Made by a program: the position numbers and the translations under genes
The notes under the pieces: generated by a model
Told to the model about the DNA's origin: nothing
Database searches by the model: none
What the model saw: only the letters and a program-made list of their open reading frames with translations
In this document: positions 24,291 through 37,945 of the stretch, one piece after another
Numbering within the stretch: position 1 is the first letter of the stretch
Layout: each line of letters starts with the position of its first letter
Source of the DNA: Liolophura sinensis
Lineage: Eukaryota; Mollusca; Polyplacophora; Chitonida; Chitonidae
Length of the DNA stretch: 64,000 nt
NCBI RefSeq assembly: GCF_032854445.1
Contig: NC_088300.1
Span: 62,844,984-62,908,983, forward strand
Direction: 5' to 3'

Positions 24291-27200
24291 TCAAAACTAC
24301 AGAATTGACATATTCAGCATGATTTTCACATTGAAAATATTATTAAGTTAAAAACTGTTGTTTTCTTTCATCGTTTTCATTATTTAAACTCGGTGCATGT
24401 ACACCATATTATCAGTAAAAAAAAACAAGAAACGAAACGATGTAATATAAAAATTATGGAATTATTACTGTTGAGGATAAGAGTAATTGAAAAAGGAGGA
24501 AGGAATTCTTCTAAATGGAGTGTAGTTTTACTTTCTTGTTAGATTATTGAGGAGTGTTCAGTTCGTCTTCTCCCACATAAAACGGAATTAAAAAAAAAAG
24601 AAATTTGTCTCCGTGCATAAACCGTATCTTTGTTGGCATTTCCCAGCTATTTATTCGATAATGGACCATCTCAGTGGAGGGATTGATTTAAACAATGATT
24701 ACATAAAATCTCAGGTTCTGTATGTCATCAGGTCTTGTAGTTGCAACCTTTTAACTACTTTATTGATTTACGGTTGAATTTCAGTCATAAATTTTTTTTT
24801 TGGACATGTCAGTTACAGGTATAATGATTGGAGTGCAGTTTGCATTGCAACAGTCTGTTTGTGAACAAGAAACTCCTAAGCATGAATTTAGTATGGAACT
24901 TTATCAGTGCATCTACATTTTTGGAACATTTTCAACTTTTAACCAAAGATTTACAAGTCGAATGTGTTTATTATTGGATATCTAGATGTTGGTGGGGTAT
25001 GTATACTATCTGTAAGTCAAAATTTATAGTAGAATATAGGATTTCCAGGTGGTATTTGTAAGTCAATCTCATCGCCATTCAGTAGATGTACCACTTCAAT
25101 CTCTGACAATGTCAAAAATTTATTATAGAATTTGTTATGAAAGCTCACTGGTGTACATATTTGTATGAATGTGGAGTGTGTTAAGATATCACCGGTCTCT
25201 TGTCTGGAAGGAATGGAGAGGTTCCCAGAGCCCCCTGGTGTCAGCTATCAGTATTAGATCAGACCGTCTGTTGGTGAGTTGGCAGTTTGAACTATCTGGC
25301 CCGTAAATCTGGTTACACGAGAAACAGCCAAGGCCTAAAGTTTGGGGATTCAGTCTGTTTCACACCAAATTTTCGGTTTAACCCCCTGCTAAAGATTTTA
25401 CCACAGCTGTCAAATGCAGACAACTGTTTCCTTAGATTAGAATATTTTTTGTGTGAAAACCTTTAACTTTTTCGTGTGATAGAGGCATCATGAAAAATTG
25501 AAAAGGAAAGCCGTGCAGGCATGATGCTAATTACTGATCGGCTATATCATTCAATCAGACGCAGGTCAACTGCGGAATTTTAATAGAGCGAAAAGTTCTC
25601 GATGAACTCTATAGATATATATTTCATGAGAGGTGTAGTATGACATGACTAGTTAGTGGTGGGCTTGTTATCACAGCTTGATAAAAATAAAAGGAATCAT
25701 TAAAATTGCCATGAAATAACTTAAGTCAAAGAGGACAAAAATTTGGGATCAAATATATTTAGTAAAATGGAACACAGTTTTGGTTGTGACATGAATTTCT
25801 GAGACAGATGCTACATATATGGTGTTATTTTGCATCGTCATCTTGAATACAGTTAAGAAACTTGGGACACCAGTAGACATGCTGGAATATGGTTTCCTGG
25901 TGGCAGATTTTCATGAAGAGCTTTTTTTAGTGGTACAGTTTTGCATAATCAGCTTATATATGGCCCAGAAATTTGAAACACCATTGAACAGAAATGTTTC
26001 AATAAGGATAATTAATCCAATCTTTAATTGGTAATGTGTATACTTGTGTTTTACAATTTCTAAAACTCTGCTCTTTTCAACTCCTTTTTTCCTGGTTGCA
26101 GTTTTTCATGCAGGTTTTTTAGTGTTGGAAATCCATGTGAAACTAGCTGTTATGAAATTTGATAGGTGTCCATCTATTAAAACCTCTGCCACCGAAATGT
26201 GAGAGTGTGTTAAATAAATGTTTATAGTCATGCTACCAGTGTTCTGGTCTGCCTCCCTAGCTGTTTATTGGATGGCTGGTCTGTGATAACAGATTTATTA
26301 GCTGGGGAACAACTTCCTGTCAGACAGCAGCTAATTGTTAAACAATAAGGGAGCTTGGGTGAAGCAAGATCATAGCCAAGCAGAGCTTGTAGGTTAGCAG
26401 ACTTCACCATTTATGCTGTCTGCTCACTCTGTTTTTCTCTCATCACTTCATCTACCCAGCGCATGATTTAATGCTGGAAAATTTCTGTAACCATCTTTGC
26501 TTCATCTCTACATGTGTGTGTCTCCAGCAGAATCCACCAATCAGGGGCCTTGTTAGTGGAAAGGTCAGACGATATGACCTAGGGGGTAATTAATTCCTTC
26601 CAACTATCACCCAATGAAATCTCTGCTTTTTTGCAGACCATGTGCCAACACTTGGGGTCAAAGACTTTGAGTTCTCTTGCTGCACAGAAAAAGTGACTTT
26701 CTTAGGGTTCAGAGTTGATAAGCATCTGTTTAACAGGCAGCGGTGATTTACTGTGACACAACGTAAGCAACAGCTTCACTTTGCTGTATATTAGACAGTT
26801 TGTTTGGGACTTTGGCAAATCGTTGCACAGGAGAGCACGCTCAACTTGAATTAGAGAATTTCCATTCAGGTTATAGACAGATTTCAAACATGCAAGTGTT
26901 CCAGACCCTACTTTTAACAGAGAGCTGACCCACTGGGAATGTGTTTAGATTAAGTTTAAGAGGGTGTGTGCTGGGTGTTAGTACAAATGGAGTGGTGTCT
27001 AAGCACCTCTTGCACCCTGCAAGACCCGGCCCCTTCAAACTTGTTTATTAGTGAGGTAAACATGAATTAATCCTGATCCACATCTTAATTCCAGATTGTT
27101 CTCAATTGTCGAACTGTTTCGACCTTGGAATGCCCTTTGACTTTGAAACCCATTCTTTCAGCCATTTTATCTTTTCCCAGGCCATTTCTGAATTTAAAGT

Positions 27201-27556
27201 GTAGATGAACTCCGAGATGTGTATTAAGTGCTGCAATTGTGTCTGCTTTTCATGCTTATATACTGCTACTTGACATATACATGAAAGCAAATTAAGTTTG
27301 GCTAAGGCTCTAATTTGTGTCTCTGTTGTATGGTTTACCAAGTTCTTGGTGTTCTGGCATTCTAGCGACAGAGGAAGCAGAATCAATGTGTAATGGTATC
27401 CTAAACATTTCTTCAGCTACTGAATTTCTTCTAAAGTAAAGATATGATCATTTTGTAGTATTCAAAGTGAAAAATATTCTAGTCAACAAAGAGTTCAAGT
27501 TTAGATTAATAAATTGCTGATTACTAAAAACTTTATGATTTTAAATGTAGAATGTT
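24291..27556. other. Non-coding stretch containing a CTCF-like site
   Basis: No gene is recognisable. The notable item is the CTCF-like site at 25226, which sits in a less A+T-rich patch (about 25190-25430). A second such patch is near 26230-26700. Frames are below 95 codons and resemble nothing. Confidence 0.5.
25226..25244 (-). promoter_or_regulatory. CTCF-like site, copy 1
   Basis: CAGAGCCCCCTGGTGTCAG matches the complement of the CTCF core consensus CCASYAGRKGGC in all but one core position (ACACCAGGGGGC on the minus strand). The identical 19 bases recur at 37280-37298 in the same orientation, with unrelated flanks. CTCF is present across bilaterians and acts in insulation and looping. 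Binding here is an inference from the motif and its exact recurrence. Confidence 0.5.
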
Positions 27557-27639
27557 ACTCCTGGTCTTATTTATCTGATTGGTGTTTTACGCCATACTCA
27601 AGAATGTTTCACTTATACGACAGCAGACTCCAGGTCTTA
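27557..27639. repeat. Target-site duplications around a short SINE
   Basis: ACTCCTGGTCTTA at 27557-27569 and ACTCCAGGTCTTA at 27627-27639 differ by one base and bracket the SINE fragment at 27570-27626. This shows the fragment inserted in its truncated form. Confidence 0.85.
27570..27626 (-). mobile_element. Very short 5'-truncated SINE insertion
   Basis: Only the last 57 bases of the family are present in reverse: TTATCTGATTGGTGTTTTAC, GCCATACTCAAGAATGTTTC and ACTTATACGACAGCAG. The flanking 13-base duplications show it is a complete insertion event in which reverse transcription stopped early. Confidence 0.9.
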
Positions 27640-30600
27640 AGTGATAATGGTATAAACCTGTTCGAAGCATTGACCATGTGGAGCCTGCAATGATTATAAG
27701 TTGGAAAACCTATATAAGCACTTGTTATTGAAAGGCATACCATTCATATTTTTTTTCCCTGCACATGGCAGATTCAGCTTAGTGACTGAAATTTACCTCC
27801 TTGCAGAAGTGGAACACTTGGACTTTAGGAATCTATAAAAAAGTCTTGTCAACTTCCAAACTTCAGCTCTGCTCTTGGCATCTATATGCCAGCAACAGCC
27901 GTACTTCTGTAAGTTATTCTGTAAGATGTTCTCTCTTAATATAGTCACAGCCATATAGGATCTCTATTGGCTTGTCAAGAGTGCTGCATTTCCAACCGGC
28001 ACAGAGCATGCCGACCAATCTTGCCATAGTACAGGCTGTCATTTGACTTAACAGAGTTTACTCACACAGTGCGCCATATTCCACAGTTCACTGAGATATG
28101 TGAAAACCAGAAGCCCCCCAAAAATGTGAAGAAATTAACATTGTTGTAGTGTTTCTCACCAAGAGTGAGAAGTGTCTAGTTCTCTGCCAGACAGGTTCTC
28201 TGAGCAGAGAAGTCAGTTGTTACATATTTCATGTGACATTCGCTTTTTTTTTGGCTCTAGGATGGAGAAAGAGATGTCTGTTTAGCTCTAGAACTGGAAG
28301 CAGACCTCCTTTAAGAATTTACACAGTTGAGTAGCAATGAATTTTTTTTTTCAAAGTGTAGTTACAAGAACAGGGGTTCTTCAGTTTGGGTACTTTTAAA
28401 GATTCATTAAAAGAAAACAAAAACATTGGTGCGCTCAATCAATTCATAATATGGTTTATTGACTATTTATGGACAGATTTAAAAAGAAAAGGAGAAAGAG
28501 ATAGTTGATTCAGTTTTATTGAAGGAAATAGAATGTAAATTTATCTGTCTGTACACATGTACATGTAACAGAGATAGTTGAAAAAGAATTATGCAGTAGA
28601 TACATGTGTATGTCAGCTAACAGAATATGTGAGAAATACATCATTGCCATGTTTGCTTACAAAAAATATCTGATTAACGGACAAATTTTTACAGTATTCA
28701 CAATTTTTTATTAGTATTTACAGTCATAAAAACATATTCAATACATAAATGGTAACGTACTTGCGAAATTGATGCGTTGAATGTCATATTTAGTAAGAGC
28801 ACTTTCAAAAATGAAATCTTTGAAATATTGTTGTACATGAATATCTATATAAATGTATGAGTATTACTATATATGTGTGTACATATCAGTCCCTAATATT
28901 TCATAAATACCTGAAGAACAAACATGTTTTAGAGTATGTACAAACATTTGTCTAAATATTTGCTGTAAAGTGTTTTTTTGTTGACAGGGACTTTATTTTT
29001 CTATGCAGGTGGATAGACACAGCTGAAGATTAATTAAGTGGGCCTTCGGGTTGGTTCTAGGCTATCTGTCTTGTTATGTCATTGTTACAGTTTTGTGGCA
29101 TTGTCTTCTTCTTGCCACCTTTTCTAGTTGCAAGAATGAAAAAGTGTTAGGGTTGCTGTCACTGTTGTGTGGGTTGTAATAGATTGAGACCCATCTATCA
29201 CAGTCATAGAGCTGGGGTAAGGTTTTGGACAGCTCCATGGGTTCAGTGACGATTTAACTAAAGCATTCTTGTTAGACATTGTCTAAGAACCCCTGCAGTC
29301 TGTCACTTGGATAAAGAGATTTGTTAGGCATCCCATAGGCAGTTTTTGACATGTATAAATAAAAAAGAAATTATTATATTATGGAAAGATACATATTTCA
29401 ATGCAACATTTTGATGTATTACAATATGGCTAACAAATACATCAATTATTTTTGTGAAATGGTGAAAAAAAGCTGCAAAGCATCTGCCTATAATGTAAAC
29501 ATATATTTTATGCCAAGGTACATGGCATAGTGCAGCCAGACTTGTGTACCTTTTTTGTTTATAGATCCATCTAGCTTACTGCCTTTTTTTTTTGATTTTG
29601 GATAAAAAGAACTTTATTGAATTACTTATGTATATGATATAAACCTGTAGCATGTCAAAGAGCTGACAGATTCGTTTGTTGTCCCTGCAGAAATTCATTT
29701 CCTGAAATTAGCTACTAAACCAGTATTTCATCACAAAGCAAAGGAAATTACATGATGTGGATTTGTCTGTTTATAAGTATAATCCCATGATATTTCTGCT
29801 TAGAAATTTAAGCCGGCATCTAGGCTATCAGTTTCCTCATTAATATGTATCTGTTGATTTCACATAGGTACAACAGTGCTATGTCAAAAGTATTCATATT
29901 CATGGTCGTCATGGTTGCGATTTGCTGTGTATCGACTGTGGCATAAGTGCGTGTAATTTTGTCCCTCCTTGTAATATTGAGAGATGTGAGGTACTGTGGT
30001 GTTTCAACTTTGACAGGGGCATGATGCAGGGTGGCTTATTAGGCCCTGACCTTATTAAATTTAATAGACAGATGTTGCAGGGAGCTCAATTTAGACATGC
30101 CCTGAAGCTGTAGTTTGCTCTTATCCTAATGATATTACAAGATAGATCTAAAGATAGTTGTTGCAGGATAACTTCTGTATCTGATTATTTGATGAGAAAA
30201 CCGTAAAGCAGTGATGGTATTGACTGCTTTAGTACTGGCTAAAGTCTCCTGCAGATGCTACATATAACCTTGTCAAAAGCCCTGGGAACATCATGATACA
30301 TCCAGGTTAGAACAGGTGGAAAGTCTGCACAAAGGAAAATCTAACAATACAACGTTTATTTTAATAATTACAAAAAATTGAGTCATTTGGTGGAGATTAA
30401 TAATCTCATGCAGTGCAAGAAAAAAAAACGATTCTCTTCATTGTTCTTGTTGTTAATGATGCAATTCTCGTGAAGGGGAGAAAAATGTTTACATCAGTTT
30501 TCTTCAAATAGCTATATATATCCAAGGATCAAAAAGGAGGTACTTGTAAATAAAAAGAGAAGACAATCTTGGCCTGAAGACATAACAGGTGCTAAAGGCT

Positions 30601-31272
30601 GTGATACTCACCAGGCACCTATTTACACCTTTATACTTATGATTAAAGACAGTATACAAGTACACGGCATGTACATATATGTTTTTACACAGGTGTTTCT
30701 TAGTTATGATCATAAAAATTTATGAACTCCTGTGAAAGCCTTTTGTTTTGCATTTTGACTAAGTGCCTCCATAGCTCATGGGTTGACTGATTTATGGAAA
30801 ACTTGTTAATATTTCATATTAAGTGTGTATGAAATCTGAAAAATATTGCACTTTATGTCAGTATACTGTGGACTGTGCTTTGGGGTTTAACAGTTTGATT
30901 TATGATCAGGTCTGAGCAAAAACCAATCGCAAGGCAATAACCAGGTAATAAATCATAAGATTGCTATACCTGTGTACAGTAGGTATGGGTGCTTGATTTC
31001 ACCTTTTTACGGTAAGGGCCTTTAAACTGACAAAGTTCAAACAAATCCAATCAAGATAAGCCAGGATTTGTTCAGCATTTTTCTCAGACTATTTACCTTG
31101 GTCTTGAGGAATAGAATAAATGGAATTTTCTGACTCTAAAAGTGACAGGTATATTTCCTATACGCACTCAACATAAACACGCCTTATCCGTCTGACTAGC
31201 AGTGGAATGTTTGAAAAAGTGAATTTGAAGTATCTTGATAGGATGGGAGTGTGATTAACTGGGTATACTGAG
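27640..31272. other. Non-coding stretch
   Basis: No gene or dispersed repeat is recognisable in these 3.6 kb. The sequence is A+T-rich with short poly(A/T) runs (28244, 28342, 29585, 30420). Patches at about 27830-28110 and 29030-29340 are less A+T-rich. No frame exceeds 70 codons. Confidence 0.6.
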
Positions 31273-31360
31273 TCACCTTCTGTAGGTATATTACCTGGAT
31301 GTCAGTTTCACCTGTCAGGTAATAACAGCCCAGTGAGACCAGGTAATGACTACCTACCTG
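31273..31360. promoter_or_regulatory. Dense CAGGTA/CACCTG cluster
   Basis: Within 88 bases there are GTAGGTA (31283), TTACCTG (31291), CACCTG (31309), CAGGTA (31316), CAGGTA (31340) and TACCTACCTG (31351-31360). CAGGTA and CACCTG are cores for ZEB/Snail-type factors; CAGGTAG is also the core of the insect Zelda site. I read this as a candidate homotypic enhancer cluster. It is not a tandem repeat, since spacing and intervening bases differ. Confidence 0.4.
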
Positions 31361-34300
31361 AACAGCGAGGCGGGTAGCCAAACCTCTTGACCTTTCCGAC
31401 TGTCTTACATGAGAATTGTAGCTGCTCAAGTACCAAAGGAGTTTTCTCAGGTGTAAATTGGTAGACTAGTACCATCTGGTAATCATACACCTTGTATCAG
31501 TTGTCACAAGCTTCAGAGTGGTTTAGTAATTTTTATATTGCAAAATCTACGTTAAACAATGTTGATTATATATATATATTCAATATTTGCAATATCAGTT
31601 AAACTGTATGATTTTTTTTTCTTAAAGCAATAATTATATCATATAGAGTCAGTCTGTAGGGTATATAATGTACAGAATATATTTTAGCTACTTTCCTTTG
31701 CTAATCCAAATACAGTCAGTTACATGGAGTTCTGTGAACTAATAATCATGTCAAGTATTTAATTAAGGAATTAGTTTGTCGGAGGTTCTGCTTCAAATGG
31801 CGGCATTGTAGGTTTCTAGAATGGTGGTGGGTGGATATGATAGGGATGTATATGAATTTGGATTACATACCTGGATCTAATTATTTCCTCAAGTGTCCGT
31901 CCAATTTATTTCACCTGTAAACCCACTTGTCAGTTGTCTTTAATTAGCATGAAATATACAAGGGAAGACGGGCAAAACAACATCAAAAAAAAAAATAATA
32001 ATAATGAAAATAAGATAAATAAAAAAATACAAACAACTTAAATGGCTTAATACTTTTTCATTTTAATGATTCAGGCAATCATCAAGATTTTAAAGTGTTT
32101 TTCTGTGGGTGTTCAAGTTTAAGATTAACTGACAAGTTGAGGGATTAACGTCACTAGACATGGGTGTGTGTTTCTGGATTGGGCCCTCAAGTTTACGTGA
32201 CCTATCGGCGGTAATCCTCTGCAGTAATCCAATCAGACAGGAGCGTGTGGGGTAAGAGACATAAGTGGGTTGAGTGCCACAGTGAAGTAATACGCCCTTT
32301 AATTCTTGTCAAAATATTTATTCAGTCATATCAACACTTCACTGAAATTTTATCCTCTAAGCTTTTATTTTTCACTTGGTCCAATGTTTGCAATGCACTG
32401 TTTGAAAATTCAGAGATAACTGCATGAAAAGAAAGTGGTAGTTATCTTTAAATTTAAATGTAAACATTAGGATGAATGATCACTATGGTTGGACACATTC
32501 TCTCTAAATCATTGATGACAGAGACTAAAAAAGCCCACTTCAAAGCTATTAGTGTGAGAAAACAATGTCTGTTTATGTCAAACTTTGTAAGAGTGTCAAT
32601 CTCTTCACAAGATATTTAGACAAATTATCTGACTACAAGCACATGCATGTCAAATTCTTCCAGGTACTTCCAGGCAACAATGTGCGAATTGCAAAATTTA
32701 ATATTACAACAATAAAACTGTAGCTCTAAATTATTGTAGTATATATATACTGCTTCCCTGACCTTTTGTTTTTGTCTTCATACATCAGTGCAGGAATGTT
32801 ATCATTGTTTCTTTTCTGCTATTTATAATTTTATTCATCATGTATGAGTGGCATAACTTGTTTATTATTGCTGTGGGTATATATGTGGAATACATTTAGA
32901 ATTAATTAATTCAAACTGATGTTGGTAATAACGCATGCGTGGGAACAACCTCTCTGTCAACAGATAAGGATTCTGAAAACTTTGAATTCTTGTATTGTTC
33001 ACAGTATAGTGTGAAAAAAGCAAAACAATCAGAAAATATGTTTGAATTGCTTAAGCTTAAAGAAAAAAAGAAATTATTGCGTTTGAAGCAAAGAAGCTTT
33101 ATACCTAAGGAAAAAAAAAAATTTTGTTGTGGTTAAAATTAGTCATCATGATGTACAGGCAGTTAAATTCAGTATTGTTTTCATTCCTGACAAATTCAGT
33201 AAGATTCTTTTACCTGTGGATTGTACATGATATATGTGCATCTGTATATTCATTTTATATGCTCACATTGAACTATTTTGCCTAAAAACTTATCTGGCCT
33301 AGAAGCTTTAAATGCATGTGATCAGGGATAAATACTGATCCCTATTAAGGACAGTATTGGACACACCACTTGCATTTAGGTCATTTTGACTCTGTCAGAT
33401 ATTTTTCCAGAAATGTTTGATGTTAATGTTACTAGTTTAGTTCAAAGACATCAATAAATCTCCCTGGACAGGTGTAAAACGTATCACTAAGACTATCTCA
33501 CTTGCATGTGCAGTAAATGGCAAAAGTGCATGGACACATGGACAAACTGTTAGTTGGCAGGGATGAAAAAAAACCCCCAGAAGTCTGAAGATTTTGTCTC
33601 AAGATTAAAGGATAACACATGTTAAGCTCTTGACAGTTGACCCATATTTCATCAGGTCAAGTGTAGAGGCTCTCAGGGGAATAGATGCCTAGGGTAAACT
33701 TCACAGGTAAAAACTTCTTAATTGGACAGGTAAGGTCCAGATGTCTGTATTGCCATAGAGTCACTGCTCTGGTCCTTTAGAGGCTATGCATTACACTCAG
33801 ACATGACTGGACTGTTAATTCAGTTGTTAGTGGTCGATAAAAGTAGCGAATGACTCCTTTATGTCGGCACACAGTGGGGTGTTGGTTACAGTGGCCGAAT
33901 ACTGTCTTTTTGGGTGCCCTAATTTGACTGTGTAGTGTCCCAAACCCAAAATTCATGTTCGTGTCTTCTTTTCTTATAGACATATTGTTTTGCTTACTTG
34001 CGGCTTGTTTTTGCTTTTTCAATTCATGTAACACCAAAGTAGCACTACATTGCAAAATGTCCACCAAATTTTTACAGCTTATTTAGCCAGCCTTCCTGTC
34101 ACCCCTGTGTTTACAACTGTTGTCCTAGAAACTCGCCCAAATGCTACACACTTATTTCTCCTCATGATTTTATGTTTGTCAGTGAAATCTCTAGCACTTA
34201 TCTGTGAAGGGGACAAAATGTGATACACCCGATATATACAGGTGGTAATCTTGCTAGAGCGTTCAAAATTTGACCTTGATGAGCCATATATTGACCCCTA

Positions 34301-37279
34301 AGCAATGATGTTCTTTCATATAAAAGCAAATTTTTGAATAAAGTGGTAGATGATAAGGTTGGAAATCTGGCATTGAAAAAGGCTCCATTATTCCATAGAA
34401 ATCTATATGTGTACATTTGACACATCCTTCTTGTGTATAATGCATCCGTTTTAAAATCCTTGTCCTAAACATGCAAAAATAGTGCTGTATCGCATTGCAA
34501 CAAACGCTATCAATATATAAGTTAAAATGTGGCAAGGAAGAAAGTTCAAAAAATATCAGTCTGTAAATGCAAAAGTTTTGTTATTTCATTAGAACAGTTC
34601 CTGGTGTACATGATAATTAGATGAAAAAATGAACAAAAACATTTAAAGCTTTTTTTGAAAACATCTCAAATTAATTCAAATTAAATCAGAATCATTTGAC
34701 AGTTTTTTTTTTGTGACAAGCTATTTTCAAAATACATGTATGTTTTTGTATCTTATTTTTTACATTTGCTGTAGATTGAAAAAGAATTCGAAATTGCTTT
34801 ACTGGGATTTATTCATGAAAAACTTAGTGGATTTCTGTGAATCTGATTAAAATGTGAATATTTGGACAGCTTTAATTCAGCGTTTCACACAGCAGATGGT
34901 CTGAGATTTTTGATTGTGTAAGTTATGAGGATGTTTTATGGTGAGGAAATGAACCTAGTTATAAATAAACGAAAGCCATTAGAATACCATGAACTACGCA
35001 TACATGTTTCTCACCAAAAGATCGTTTTGTGCCTTTCAATTTCCGCTCCTGCCAATCGGTGAGATAATTTGCAGTTTCAATGGCCCATGGTAAAGAGCAT
35101 TCACTTAGGGGACACGACCAATTTTTATTTCATCACTATCAATTCATGGTCTGTGCATCTGCCAGGTTGTTCCACTCACCTGCAAGGCATTACAACAACA
35201 ACCTGTTGTATTGCTCATTTGGACTCTAATATGTCTCCTTGAGTCGCAGCTTGAACATAACGCTTTGGCATCAGATTACAGGGATTGTGTCAGTTTAATC
35301 TGTCTGGTTTAGCAGATAGCTCCTATCCTATTCTAATGGTCAAGTGTTGTTAAGAAGTGCTGGTCAGTGTGACTATAAGAGGCCATCAGTTCTGCTTAGC
35401 TGCTTTCAGTGTCCAGCATGGCAGGAGTCCGTCCTTTGTCCAGAGGGGCGGTCAACAGCCCTGAAAAGTCAACATTTATTCTGCCCCACGCCACACTGGC
35501 ACCTATCAATTTGTAAGGTGTGAGAGAACAACGCTTAATTATGGGTTACCTGTAAAATGTAGTCCATTTCAGACCTCTAAGCCAGCCTTTGCAAAATGTT
35601 TCCCCAACATATCAGGAATTTTATTGTTAAGTCCCAAAGGCACCCCTTTGTGTCACAGTGCCACAGAACCATGATGGGAAAATATCCTCATGCATCTATA
35701 TGTTCATACCATCCAGTCTTTTTTAATGCATTCCGAGGCATTAATTTATTCAACATGACACAAATGTGTCAAAGAAGAAATGTGATGAACATGATGGTTA
35801 TCTAATTCTCACTGTTGTTTATTAAATTAGCTGTGTTAACTAAAAAAAAAGAAAAAAAAAGAACTCTGTACAGATATTATTAATTTCTCAGTTCATGCAA
35901 ATTTATTTTAAGCTGAACAATGTTTCCCACTATTTTTTTGTTTGTTAATGGAATTGCTTGAATATGAAGTACAGATCAGTCAAGATTTTTATAGTGGTCT
36001 TCATTAATATTATACTTGGATTAAAACAATAGATTTTATAAAGTAAAGTTGAAAAGTTTTTACCTTCTGGCCATTTAACGACGTTGCAAAATACTTTAAC
36101 ACATTCACGTAATAAAGTAACAATTCAAGCCATAGTTCAGCCCTTAAAGGTTTGAAAAGTTCCTCCATGAGGTTTTATTTTTAAACTCAAACCCCAGGAA
36201 TAGTGTAAAGTTAACAGAGAACAATTTCTAGATTTACTTGGTAAATGCATGAATTTCTTGACAAAAGCTGTATAAAATTGAAGACCAGCTGGAAGATTCA
36301 TAAGCTTACATATAGGTCTGTTGCTTTGCCTGGCACATATGTTTATCTCCTCAAGACTGGAGATTGAACTGTTTAAGGTCTGTTAAGAGATTCCTTAGAT
36401 GAATGGCAGGCTCAGAAGCTGGTATATGTTTTGACAGACCATGTTTTGAGGATACCCATTGTATTGGCTCAGTGGACATAGGTTTTCAGTACTCCATGGA
36501 ATTTCATTTCAAACTATGATCAGATTACTGGGTAAAAAAAAACTTCTTTGAAGTTGGATTTTGTAAATATAATCACAGCCAGGCCCATACCAGTTAAATT
36601 AATCCAATGAAATGCTCTTTATAATAGTATATGAGTGCCAGTGATGTCATGGTTTCTGTTTCTAATTTGTTTCTGGAATTTTGTTGTCGTTTTTCTCATA
36701 AAATAGTTGGTAAAAATAATTACCAGTGTAAGGAATAACAACATAACTTTCAGGTATTCACATTAGCTGTAAGATACCAGTAGTATGCATCTTTACATCA
36801 GTAAATACCCCAATGGTAAACAGATTATGGTATTTTGTTCTCAAGCTGTGAATAAGCTGTGTACATTTGCTTTCTGTGGAATGCCAAAAAAGTGAGTTAC
36901 AGCTTTGTCTAGAAGTGCAGCCATGATGCATGGGCTAGAGAAGAAGCTATGGTACTGTGTGTTTAGTATGGTAGGTAAACCATGAAGTTTAGGTTTTTCT
37001 TCAGAGTTAGTATATTTAATTAAGAATCTGTTTGTTCCACGTGTGTGGTGTTAATTACGGAAGTTTTGTTGTGACGTGAATTCTTTCTGCCTGGCTGGGA
37101 GAGACGAGACACATAGAGGAATCGGAAAGTGTTATTAGGCTGTGTATCAGAGAGAGAGAGAGAAGCTAGCTGTCTATATGTGAAGTATGTGGTAGAGGGA
37201 GCTCCTGTTAGCGGGTGTGTAATTTGTCTGCATAGTTCCAGATGTAGCCCTTCTTGACGGGTGGAGATAAAAACAGGAT
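31361..37279. other. Non-coding stretch
   Basis: No gene is recognisable in nearly 6 kb. CAAATGGCGGC at about 31795 resembles a YY1/Pho site. A patch at about 35040-35560 is less A+T-rich and unlike a repeat, so is a candidate conserved element. Low-complexity A runs occur at 31985-32030, 33060-33120 and 35843-35862. A (GA)n tract lies at 37148-37162. No frame exceeds 96 codons. Confidence 0.5.
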
Positions 37280-37298
37280 CAGAGCCCCCTGGTGTCAG
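37280..37298 (-). promoter_or_regulatory. CTCF-like site, copy 2
   Basis: This is exactly the same 19 bases and orientation as at 25226-25244, although the flanks share no similarity, which argues against a common transposon origin. It lies in a less A+T-rich patch from about 37040 to 37480. Confidence 0.5.
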
Positions 37299-37599
37299 AA
37301 GTGGCTCAATTTGTGAAATTTAACGGGGGAAGTTTTTCACCTAATTAGCAGTCTGAGGGCTGGAGAAGTTGGGCAATGGGTCTTCGACTAGAAACTCTTG
37401 TCATCTTCACCGGGACTACTTTTCTGCAGTGTCAGCTTCGGCAGGAAAATCTGTTGATTAACGACCCGAAATAAGTATCTACAGACACCGTGATGATTTA
37501 TTCTCAAGCCAATTATGTCATGTCTCTTTATCTTCTGTTTTTCTGGCTTTAAAGAAAAAAAAGGCCGAGGAATTTATCCTTGGCTTTGGTAATATGACC

Positions 37600-37945
37600 T
37601 GGACTTGCCTTAATTATAAGAGAAAGTGTAAGGTGTATTAATAGGGTATTAACTGATTCAAACTAATTAAGGAAAACTATGATTAAGGGTGAAGGGTAAA
37701 TCATTGGTGTGTAATAACTGTGGAAGTGTGCATGTAATTACATAAAACAGGGTGTACTTGGATGTGTTATTCATGTTAATGTCCTCTTCTAATGTGTGAA
37801 ATTGTAATTATGTGTGTGAAGGTGTAATTAGATATAGTGTTCAAGAAATGTAAAAATTAATGCATATAGATCTAGTGAAAGTTGAACAGTGTAAGAATAA
37901 ATTTAAGCTAGGAAGTCTTAACTAATTACAGGTGTGAAAGCTGCT
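37600..37945. promoter_or_regulatory. Tract rich in GTGTAATTA and T-box-like motifs
   Basis: Loose repeats of TAATTA with GTGT neighbours occur at about 37660, 37708, 37732 (TGTAATTACA, palindromic), 37806, 37823 and 37922, followed by AGGTGTGAAA at about 37931, a T-box half-site. TAATTA is the generic homeodomain core. This may be an enhancer or simply a drifted short tandem repeat; spacing is irregular. Confidence 0.3.
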
